From Gnomoniopsis sp. IMI 355080 (lineage: Eukaryota > Ascomycota > Sordariomycetes > Diaporthales > Gnomoniaceae): a stretch of DNA of 18,974 nt. This document shows, piece after piece, positions 1-8,678 of this stretch. The notes beneath the pieces were generated by a model. It did no database searches and was not told the origin of the DNA. It was given only the letters and a program-made list of their open reading frames with translations. The position numbers and the translations under genes were made by a program. Every line of letters starts with the position of its first letter. The stretch's first letter is position 1. The stretch covers positions 1 to 18,974 of the forward strand of contig JAPEVC010000390.1 of NCBI GenBank assembly GCA_027946555.1. The letters run 5' to 3'.

Positions 1-540
1 GTATAAAGGCGCTTTAAGCATTAGTGAAATAATAAAGAGCTAGATTTAGTATTAGAATAGTGCTAGATTTATATCAGGAAGATATTAGATTTCTTCCTAA
101 AATAATTAGCAATATATAGCATTCTAGCCAATATTAACCCTTATCTTATACCCTATATTCTAATAGGTTATAAGCCCGGATTGCTTACTAATCCCTCCGA
201 CCCCCCTAGCCGTTTAAAGGACTGCTATTTAAATAGATAGTATCTTATTTAACGGACTATTTAAATAACGGCAGTCACTATTATAAAGGATAGCTAATAT
301 AGCTAGCGACTAAAGCGAAGCCCTTATAATGGCTTCCGAAGGAGGGCAGGGGCTAAGATTAAAGGAATAGGAACGAAAGCCGTTCCTCGGCCCTAACGAC
401 GTTAACTAGCCTAAGTATATAATACCCTAAGACTAATACCTTAAGTAAGGCAACTACTATATATAGCGAAGTATATAGGAGTTAGTATTAGGTTTAGCCG
501 GCCTCGATTTATATACTAATCTGAAAATCGAGTCGACTTC
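1..540. other. AT-rich, RIP-mutated flank of the copia relic
   Basis: No gene could be assigned in these 540 bases. The composition is strongly TA-rich with few CpA or TpG. An imperfect inverted repeat lies at 220-236 and 257-276 (arms gactgctatttaaatag and ctatttaaataacggcagtc, which differ by a small insertion), with a spacer of about 20 bases. The stretch from about 370 onward may hold the N-terminal end of the copia gag, possibly in a neighbouring frame, but I could not fix a start. No long terminal repeat was recognised here, so the 5' end of the copia element is undefined. Confidence 0.5.
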
Positions 541-2517
541 ACCTTAATATAGAAGCTTAAGGAGACCCTTAGCTAGATTATAATAGGTATAGTCGCCTAT
601 TTAAAGTCTGGAAAGCAGGTCTAGGGAATACTAGAGTTAGTATATAGCAACGCTAGCCTAGCCCTAATATAGATAAAAATCGATTAGTTCCTAACGCTAA
701 AGATAAAGAAGGACCCTACCGAATATTATAGCCAGTTTAGCTAGTATATATTTAAACTGGGCTTATTTAGCATTTATACTAACTAGCAGTTATTATATAA
801 TATAATTATTAAGGCAGCTGATAATTAAATGCCCGAATAGAGCTAATAAGCGCGCTAAAACTTTCGAAATAGCTATCAGCCTTCTATATAGGGCCTGCTG
901 GCAGATCTTATAGATGAGGCGCTTCTTATAAAGAAGCCCGGTAGCTAGACTTATAACGCTACCGCTAGTAATATAAATAATAACGCGAAAGACGACTAGA
1001 AGAAGAATATTAAATATAATAACTATAAGAAGAAAGGCTATCTAAAGAAAGAGTATTAGAAGGAAGGCGGCGGTGGCTTTAAGCCCTTAAGGGGCGGCGG
1101 TAGTGGTAATAGTAGAGGCTGTGGCCACGGCGGTGGCAGAGGCGGTTAATACGGAGGAAATAATAATGGTTTAAACTATTAAACCTCTACCGGAAACTCG
1201 ATTACGCTACCCCTATAGGGCTTTAATCACCTAATAGGAATACCCTTATCGTACACGGCATATATTAGAATAGATCCTATTACCTGGGAAATTATTAAAG
1301 CAATATTAGACCGCCGGCTAGAGGAAATTAATTAACTCGAAAAATCCCTAAATAAAGCCTTTAAGACCGATAAGGCTACCTAGACTACCCTTATCTGTAC
1401 TTAATAAACCCCTACCTATATCTAAAAGACCGATATTAAGCCTATTATAATAATAACTAAGACCTTTAACAGCTATTCGCTTAATATAGAGAAACGCTAG
1501 CTATTTAATACCAGATCAGATATTTATATTATTAATAATAAGATATGGTTTATAGGTAACCGCTAGGCGAATCTTATTAATAATATGCCTATTTTAACTA
1601 GCAGTGGCTTTATCTACCTAATAATGGTTAGCGTGGTAGAGGTGTTATTATTTATAGGTGATAAGAATTACCCTATATACTGTTCTCAGCTTAAATATAT
1701 GGTTTTTATTAAGAGATTTCCTATTAATATCTTTAGTAGCGAGCAACTATACCTCGCCGGAGGGTATATAATAAAAATCAATAGTGAGAATATCGTTCTC
1801 GATGCTAGCGATAATCGAATCGCCGAGCTTAATATCCCAGATTAGGGCTTCTTTCTTAATATTAATAGATAGCCCCTTCCTCTCCGATCTAATAAGGAAA
1901 ACCTATAGACCTAGCTAACGATAGCTTTAGATATTAAAGCTAATACCGGCGCTAAAGCTAATACTAGTTCTAATACCGGTATTAATAATAGCGCTAACGT
2001 TATTAAACTAAAGGTTATAAAGATAATTAGACTATAGTACCGCTGGCTAGGCTACCTATTAAAATAGCGCTTAATCGATATAATTAAAGCTACTAAAGGT
2101 ATAGATCTCGAGCTAAAAGATATCGATTTCCTACCTTATAATATCTATGACGAAGGGACTAGCCCTTAATATTAATTATATAACTAAATCCGCTATAAAA
2201 CTCTCGCTAACGCCGGTTTTTATATCGATCTAGTTATTATTACCTCTATCTCCTTCCGGAAGTATAAGTTTATATAGCTGATTACTAATAACGCCTTTAG
2301 ATATTATATTATTAGCTTTAGGGCTAAGAAGAATAAAGTTCTTAAGAGTCTTTAAGGTATAGTTAAAGCTATCAAGGCCTAGTTTAGGCGAAAGACCCTA
2401 TAGATTAAGCTTAATAATAGGCGAGAGTTCTTTCCTAATAAGGTAAAGAATTAGTATCAGAATTGTGGGACTATATTCAAAGATATAGCCCTATATAATT
2501 CTGTTAGAGACGCCGAG
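541..2517 (+). pseudogene. Ty1/copia-type gag-protease-integrase polyprotein, RIP-mutated relic
   Basis: One frame stays readable for about 660 codons if TAA and TAG are read through; I saw no TGA in it. Order: a gag core (about 541-960); a CCHC zinc knuckle at 1015-1056 whose four ligands are all now Tyr; a Gly-rich tail (about 1066-1150); a protease-like segment starting WFIGN at 1546; and a copia-typical stretch at 1585-1842 with KRFPINIFSSEQLYLAGGY. Next comes the pre-integrase HHCC finger (YRWLGY, then YNIYDEG near 2143), with all ligands changed to Tyr. The integrase core follows, with LITNNAFRYY near 2278 and LNNRREFFPNKV near 2410. Both catalytic Asp are now Asn. The match fades after YNSVRDAEG (about 2500); no reverse transcriptase or RNase H follows, so the element is truncated. 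In life it would have packaged and integrated the element's cDNA. No function remains. Confidence 0.85.
541..2517 (+). mobile_element. Truncated Ty1/copia LTR retrotransposon (no LTRs found)
   Basis: This is the mobile-element footprint of the polyprotein relic. Integrase directly follows the gag-protease part, which is the copia order; Ty3/gypsy elements place it after RNase H. No flanking direct repeats were found. The reverse transcriptase half is absent, and near 2520 the composition changes to sequence with more CpA and TpG. That suggests a breakpoint at about 2517-2530. Confidence 0.75.
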
Positions 2518-3059
2518 GGATTAGTATTGCAGTCAGGCAGAGATCACTAATAGGGGTGGTAACGATAGTATTGATATCAGCTCTCTAATAATATAGAAGC
2601 TGATTCTTATAGGAGCAAGAATCCTTAATAAAGCAGAAGCGGGGAATAGGCTAGGTATTAGCAATATGCTAGCGCTTTATATACCTAATATAGCCCTTCC
2701 TGATTCTACTATAACAACTATCTCCCCTCTATATTATGGCCCTCTATAGCGAAACTCGTGCGAATTATTATTAGGTAGGGTGCGGGATTCTGGAGGTATG
2801 TTGGTGTATTACTAGGGTGATAGGGGTGGCCTGGTTTAGCGCTATTCCGCCGTTGACCCGACGACGAGGCGCTTAGACTACCCGTATGTAATATAAACTG
2901 GCAGTCACGACAGCTCTATTTATAAACTTCCTTCCTTCCCTTTTTCAACCTAATAACTATCGAGTTAGCTACGAGTATTATTAGTCTTACCTTTAATTAT
3001 CTTATATATCGCCTCCTTATTACCATTATTATTAATCTCTTCTCCCTGCCGGCTATATA
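2518..3059 (+). promoter_or_regulatory. Non-coding stretch with TATA box and pyrimidine tract upstream of the 3060 gene relic
   Basis: No gene was recognised in this stretch. Near its right end lies tatttataaa (2917-2926), followed at once by a C/T-rich tract (cttccttccttccctttttc, about 2928-2947). The first ATG of the next relic is at 3060. TATA box, CT tract, then start codon is the usual layout of a filamentous-fungal promoter, so this is probably the former promoter. The stretch at 2518-2880 keeps more CpA and TpG than the copia relic and may be a fragment of another repeat. A frame with few stops crosses 2500-2890 but has no recognisable motif. Confidence 0.4.
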
Positions 3060-3929
3060 ATGCCTCCTTAACGGGCTAACGCTAGCGCTTATAAGGCGGC
3101 TGCTAAGCGAGATACCGCCTTTACTATTTAAACCTTAGTATACTGTAAGTATCTCTCTGGCGTCGAGTATGAGTTTAACCTAGCCGATAACGCGGGCCTA
3201 GTGATCCCCTGTACTTATAAGCAGGCAGGTATAACCGCCTATGATACCTGCTCCGATAATAATAAGGTCTGCTAGAGCGTAGGTGGCGATCCTCTCGCGA
3301 ATTCGTGGCGATTTGATGCTGATACCTCGTCTAGCACCTAGCCGTTATCCTGGGTAACCTTAACGACTTTATAGCCGCGCTCCGCTAGGCGAATGCCGTC
3401 TAGGTGATGTATATTTATATTAGAGACGATAGTCTATGCTGGCTCCCTATTAATAATAATGGGGCTAGTTAATATTACCTTATAGAGCTAGCCGACTGTA
3501 AGGCTATCGCTATAGCTAAGCAGCGTTTATTTATCGCTTTCTTGGCGATAAGAAGCGCCTACTTCGCTAACTAGGGCCTTATTGCCTCTAAGAAGGCGGA
3601 GATCTCGGTAAATTCCCTGGATTCGCTGTGGTATCGCTAGTATTAATATAGCCTATAGATTAGCATGGTATATAACGCTATAGTTGATATTCGCTGTCCT
3701 CTAGCGGTATAGATAGCTAGTAAGCCTCCTAAGTCGGGCGCCTCTAAAGTATATATAATATCGATACCCGAGCGAAATAGTAGCTAATAACTAATATTCT
3801 AGGTATGTATCCTCGATTACTAGATAAGCCTATTATTATATTTATAGCTAGGCGACCCTGGCTATATTACCTAGGAGCTGGCTTTTTATGAGTTTGTTGT
3901 TGCTATCGAGCGTATTATGCGTAATGTGA
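3060..3929 (+). pseudogene. Unidentified Cys-containing protein, RIP-mutated and cut by the LTR element
   Basis: Reading starts at ATG 3060 (MPP, then a stop that was probably Gln) and passes through TAG/TAA codons. It gives a basic N-terminus, then a Cys-containing stretch with YCKYLSGVEYEF, LVIPCTYKQAGI and YDTCSDNNKVC (about 3140-3275). Some Tyr there may be former Cys. Near 3330-3359 the coding signal moves to another frame, which implies an indel or intron. It then continues to 3929 with LNDFIAAL, VMYIYIRDDSLCWLPIN, CKAIAIAKQRLFIAFLAIRS and YEFVVAIERIMRNV. At 3930 the LTR element begins. The spaced-Cys N-terminal pattern loosely resembles the Cys-rich frame at 7115-8440 inside that element. 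I do not recognise the family. Confidence 0.55.
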
Positions 3930-4313
3930 TGTGGGAGGGCAGAAGAGACCACCAAAACAGATAGTCACTCCCACCCAAGGAAAACACCACACTGTCGAGA
4001 GGCCTCACGCTGGGAGGTTAAGCACGACGTAGCAGGTTTCAAGGGGTCTTTTCTGTTATAGGTGAAAAGAGTCCTATCCGACGATGGATGGATTTATAAT
4101 CAGAGAGGAGGATAGGTTTGTTTTTATGTGCGAATCAGGAGTTATTGAATTCTCTCTAGAAAATCCTCTCCTATAGCGGAGGGACCAGACTATATACTGA
4201 CAGCGAGAAAAACTTAAATCGTAATAGGGATGTTGAATCCTTAAAATCACACCACCACCGTATTTCTGTTACTCTGATCAGAGATAAGAGCGTTGCCACT
4301 GATCCCTACGACA
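3930..4313 (-). repeat. 3' LTR (left copy)
   Basis: This 384-base direct repeat pairs with 11487-11870. Over the 382 bases from TGGGAGGG to CTACGACA the copies differ at 16 positions and have no indels. Every difference is a transition and 14 lie in CpA or TpG context. At all but one of the differing sites this left copy keeps the unmutated base (CA or TG). The exception is ttata here against tcata in the right copy. Hairpin-like segments aggagag/ctctcct and a TATATA near 4190 are present. Confidence 0.92.
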
Positions 4314-4330
4314 TACCTCCCCCAGCAGAA
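4314..4330 (-). promoter_or_regulatory. Candidate polypurine tract next to the 3' LTR
   Basis: Read on the minus strand this is TTCTGCTGGGGGAGGTA, immediately followed by the LTR start TGTCGTAG. A G/A run directly upstream of the 3' LTR is where plus-strand DNA synthesis is primed in LTR retrotransposons, and it fixes the element's orientation. The final TA between the purines and the LTR is slightly off-pattern. Confidence 0.6.
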
Positions 4331-4674
4331 TAGCCTAAAGGGTACTTCTACAACCAAAAATTTTTCGTAGGCAACCTATAGATCACTCTTCATCTTCTAT
4401 AGCTAATTCATCAACATATACACACATATATATAAGAGTCATATACACAGGAGATGAGAAGAAATAAAAATCACTCTTAGGGAACGCATTAGGGAAGTGA
4501 TATTGTTGGGAAAAATTATCGCATTATGATGTAGGAAAGAAAATAGAAAATTAAGAAACCTGTCCCGATTTCCGCACGCGTAGCTATTCTCTATGCTGAT
4601 CAGAACCTCTAAATAAGTATCAGTCAAGGAAAAATAAAGGAAAAAGAGATCCACCTGTTATTATGCTATCTATA
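4331..4674. other. Non-coding stretch between the 3' LTR and the C48 frame
   Basis: I see no gene here. The stretch is AT-rich with short (AC)n/(AT)n-like runs (catatacacacatatatataa, about 4415-4435). One copy of the palindrome CTGATCAG is at 4596-4603. Given the orientation of the C48 frame, this is the 3' untranslated and trailer region of the element. Confidence 0.5.
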
Positions 4675-6450
4675 TTACTCTCCCTTCTTTATATTCCTTC
4701 TCTCCCACCGTTTATATCTGCTAATATGCTGATTAGCCCTCTTACGGCTCTGCTGCTCCTCCTGCTCTCTAATTAGAGCGTCCTAGCCTTGGAATCTATA
4801 GGTAAACGAAGGAAGAATCTGAATGGTATCGGATCTAGGGGGCTTTGGGTAGAGAGGAAGAAGGGTGGGGCTGGCGAGGATAGGTCGAAGCGATATATAA
4901 GACTCTCTTATAGGCTGAGCAGACTGCTTACGAGGGGTACGGCCAGAATTAGATACTCTGCTAGCTAAAGAGAGTCTTGCACTTATCTTATTCTCCCTCT
5001 CTCTTATAGCCTCGCGCTAAATAGACTGTTGTCGAAAGTTTATAGAGAGGATCGTTCTGATAGTATTGGGCTGAGAGATTACTGCAGCTATATTAAAGTC
5101 TATAGCCTCCTTTCTTTTGAAGGCCTTAAATTCCCAGAAACCTCCGGATAGAACGCTAGCTTCTACTATAAACTCCTCCTCCTCTAGCTTAGATTTATCC
5201 TGATTATAGGTGTCGCTGTTGGGCTTGAAATTATCGTTTTCAACGCCCTGGGGTTATTAAGGAATATTAGGAATTCGGAGTCGGTAATCCTTAGATTTTC
5301 TGGAGAGAATGCTAAATTCTGTATAGGCCAGTTGTATAAACCAAGCAATAAGGTGCTTATATAGGGACTGATCAGAGCGGACTGACTTGTTAATATACTT
5401 ATCCATTTGCTATAGCCTTAAATTCGTCTAGTTGATGGAGTAGTCGTTTCGCTCCCCTCCTTTATGAATAGCCACTATAAGGTTAGCTACCGTATAGAAA
5501 CTATATTCCTAGAGCTTAGGCTGAGTTATGACGTGTGTGGGCATGATGCGGAAAGCCTGGAAAGGGATTTCGGCTTCCTGAAAGATCTTTTCAATAGCCT
5601 TTATTGTGCAGGCTTGAATATGCTTGCGGATGGCATTAGTGGCTCTCTGCTGTTGCTGAATAGCGTGGTCTAGAGAGTCCTAAACGTAGACTTCCTTTCT
5701 AGTTAGATTAACTATTATAGCCTAGAAATGTGGAATTTCCCTGTTATGGCAGATGGCGAGAAAATATTTCTTTACTCCCAGCATAACCTATCTATACCCT
5801 TTTCTAGAATAGCGTAGTGAAGGAGCTTTTAGTTATTAAGGGATAGGCACTTATTGCGAGTCGGGATCTATATAGTAGTAATTATAGATTCCCAGGTTAA
5901 CAGAAATCGTAATAGGTTGGATCTAGATATAGTGTTGAAGGTCGGCTATATAGATTCGGAGTATTGCGAGAGCCTGCTTAGAGTTTAATATCTTATGCCT
6001 TAAGGCTTTTCTATGAGTATTGTATACTTCTAAGGTGTTGATAGTCTATTTCTCTTTAAAGATCACTCCTTTGTAGTACTCCTTGCGGCATTTTAGTCCT
6101 GGAAAGAACTTTTCCAGTAGCTGCTCTGTATTTAAGCCCTTTATTCCCATTGGGCTATATAGGGTGAAGAAGGCAGGACGGGTAGCTATAACTTTTGGAT
6201 TATAGGCAAACACCACCTCAGAAAGCCTGCGAGAGGAAACGAGAGGTTTGCCGCTTAGTCTGATTACTTTATAGGGAGGAATAATATCGATAGGGGCTTC
6301 GGACTGGGCTCGGTACTGGTGGTATACGGAAGGTAGCTAAGGTCGAATAGAATTATCGTGCCTGAAGGGAGGAAGAGAGAGGGGTCGTATTCCAGGTATA
6401 AAGGCACTACCAGGGCGTGGCGCTCCTCCTGGTTGCTAATCAGGATTCAT
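4675..6450 (-). pseudogene. Ulp1/C48-type cysteine peptidase domain protein, RIP-inactivated
   Basis: ATG at 6450 to TAA at 4675 gives 591 codons in one unbroken frame with 17 internal TAA/TAG and no TGA. The C48 core lies at residues 230-330. It reads YFLAICHNREIPHF (His241, followed by a stop at 243 where Ulp1 has Trp), then AIIVNLTRKEVYV-stop-DSL (Asp258). After that come ITQPKL (Gln310), a stop at 314 where Trp is expected, and EYSFYTVANLIV. Tyr316 occupies the place of the catalytic Cys; TGT/TGC to TAT/TAC is a RIP change. These match the His, Asp, Gln and Cys of SUMO-protease-like C48 enzymes, which cleave ubiquitin-like tags. The N-terminus is Pro-rich. The C-terminus is basic and Gln/Glu/Arg-rich (about 555-591, possible coiled coil). 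Fungal KDZ/Zisupton DNA transposons also carry Ulp1-like domains, but I see no transposase here. Confidence 0.7.
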
Positions 6451-7114
6451 TTTATAGTAGCGCTGATGGATTGCTATTAGAAGAAGAGGGAATAATAATA
6501 GTGAGGTAAGGTGAGGTTTTAATAAGGATTGAGGGTAAATAAAAGAAGAAGGGAGGTTTATAGGTGTTAGTAGAGGTTTTAGTTAATACTAAAGATAATG
6601 ATCAGAGATATGGTAGGTGTGCTTCAGATATTAAGTGGATGGAAAAGAGATTGGTCCTGTCTGAAGAAGTTAGAAGGTCGAAGTTCTGATCTTTTTAAAT
6701 CGAAAGGAAAGAGAGTTGTGTTGTAGTTGAAGTAATTCGTATCTGCCTAGTGTATCGCCCAGACGACCGATTAACACAGTTATTGTCTTATGATAATGTG
6801 GGTTTACGCTGTCACTTTCCTTCTTCACTTCTTTCACCTTTAAAAACTGAATTGCAACTATTGAGTCACAGTTACGTTATCGTTAGGCAATCACCTTTAG
6901 TCAATCTGATTAATCTGATCAGCCGTTAATACTTAACCTTCTCTCCTTCTATTAACGCCAATGTCTCTTTTTCTCTTCTATAATAACCTCTCTTTTTCTT
7001 TCTCAGCCAAACTATTATCAACTATTATTCTGGTTTGCTTAGCACCTTCTTTTCCTCTTTATTAACCTTCCTTACTGACTCTCTCTCCTGATCAGATACC
7101 TTCCTACTTTAAAA
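6451..7114. promoter_or_regulatory. Shared divergent upstream region of the C48 frame and the Cys-rich frame
   Basis: No gene was found in these about 660 bases, which separate two divergently oriented frames. Pyrimidine-rich tracts dominate 6815-7090 on the plus strand (for example ttccttcttcacttctttca at about 6817-6836), as in fungal promoters. Two CTGATCAG palindromes lie at 6915-6922 and 7088-7095, and ATGATCAG is near 6598. The region keeps many CpA and TpG. I infer a bidirectional promoter; the transcription starts are unknown. Confidence 0.4.
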
Positions 7115-8440
7115 ATATCTTCCCTGCGATTCTTGTCTATTAAAGGCTATTCCGAGAGCATTAACCCTATGGTCTTTGCTATATGGGATGAGAAGCTGAT
7201 GGAACGCCCCTGCCCTTCTTATAAAGTTAGTCTAGCCACTAAGACCTTCTATATAATAAACAAGCTCTTTATTATAGAATAGCTTAGAGGAAAAGCCAGC
7301 CTGTATTATAGCCGTTGGAGTTCTCAGCGAAATAAAAACCTCCTTAAGTCCTTCTTTTCTATTACCCTTTATGCCACCTATACCGAGATTCGCGATAGGG
7401 TTATTAATTTTGGCAAGCCCTAAGCAGTAATCATTTATTCCCCTTAGTGGCACCCAGTATCTGAGTTTAATAAACGTATCCTGACCGATAAATCCATTAT
7501 AGCGTTATTGTTTATTTCGCTCTACGGCTATCGAAACCTTAATCCGTGCGACTGTTGTAGCCAGAGGTATATTCGCAACTTTATCACCACTGATCAGGGT
7601 GATATCTTTATTATAAAGCTATACTCTGAGTATATTTCCTTAAGCGGTTTCCTGGAAGGTGTCTGTGGTAACTGTATCTTCTATAAGATAGGTGGAAATT
7701 GCACCTATAGCGAGAAAGGAATAGAGCATCTGTATAGTGGTCTTGCTGGAGGGCTTATTCCTAAGGAGCTCCGTTAGGCTAGAGTAGTAAGTTCCGAAAC
7801 TCTTTCTCCTTCTTTTCTTCTTTAGCTTATTAACCACCGTTCTCTATAGATAAGATCAATATCCTTTGCTGAACTCGGACCTCGGAATATTAATAATTAG
7901 AATTCAGGTCCTGTGAAGAGGGTTTAAATCCTTAGTAAGCACGATTGGCCTGAAGATATCTTTAACGCTCTCGCGAATCAGTTCCTAAGGACCTCTAGGC
8001 TAAAGAAGCCTATAAAGATAGCAACTAAAGTTTCTTTATAAAAGACTTAGGGAAAGATCCACGACTACGATTCTGATAAGCTGGGAGAAGAAGATGCTCC
8101 TCTAGTTATAGAGCTGAAGAGAAATGTAAAGCTTGGCTTAGAGGAGCTTTAAAAGCGTATAGACTAGCTATACCAGTTTCTAAAACTGGCTCCGTCTGAT
8201 GGCCTCTTTACTTTGCCGATTAGAAAGACTCTATTACGTGAGTTTACTACTCCTTCTAGAATAGCACCGAGTATTATAGGTCCTTTAAACTAGAGAGCCT
8301 TTTTAAGCTTCGGAGGAAACTAAGATAAAGGTGTTGTTTTCCGCAGAATAAGTAGGGCTCCTACTGCTGATAGATAGAGCTTTAAGCAGAGAGGAAAGGA
8401 CTGGAAGGGTAAGGGAAGATAGGAAAGCGAGGAGCTGTGA
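7115..8440 (+). pseudogene. Unidentified Cys-rich protein, antisense inside the LTR element
   Basis: One frame runs from an in-frame TGA at 7076-7078 to a natural-looking TGA at 8438-8440, with 16 TAA/TAG between. The start is uncertain. ATA at 7115 may be a mutated ATG; the first surviving in-frame ATG is 7169. About residues 130-220 form a Cys-rich module with NPCDCCSQRYIRNF, then GFLEGVCGNCIFYKIGGNC and YSEKGIEHLYSGLAG. C-x2-C pairs of this type suggest a zinc-binding domain, perhaps nucleic-acid binding. The C-terminal half is charged (KLGEEDAPLVIELKRN, later KQRGKDWKGKG). The strand is opposite to gag, so it must have had its own promoter, which is unusual for an LTR element. It could be a captured host gene or a nested insertion. 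Family not recognised. Confidence 0.6.
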
Positions 8441-8678
8441 TAGGTGGAGAAATTCCTAGTGTTAGTTGAGATATTCTTTTTCGTTTTTTTTTTCTTATTA
8501 CACTTCGTTGATTTCCTTCTTTAACGATTTTCCGTAGCGCTAATCAGATAATAAAGATTGTAATAGTATTATTAGCTTAGTCGAAAAAGAAAATCTGACG
8601 ATGTGTGTGGGTAGGCGACCTTAGTCTCTCCTCCCCCAGCAAGATATATAAGTGTATTGCGATAATAACCAGGTCAGT
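8441..8678. other. Convergent 3' ends of the Cys-rich frame and gag
   Basis: This short non-coding gap lies between a plus-strand and a minus-strand frame that face each other. It contains a long T-rich run (about 8477-8496, including nine or more consecutive T), which could serve as a polyadenylation or efficiency element for the plus-strand frame. Confidence 0.4.

Noticed and set aside
4439..4654. Minus-strand open frame of 71 codons
   Set aside because: It lies in the element's trailer, has no recognisable motif and is rich in Phe, Leu and Ser as expected from AT-rich non-coding DNA.
5464..5673. Plus-strand open frame of 69 codons
   Set aside because: It is the complement shadow of the C48 peptidase core on the minus strand, which explains the region better.
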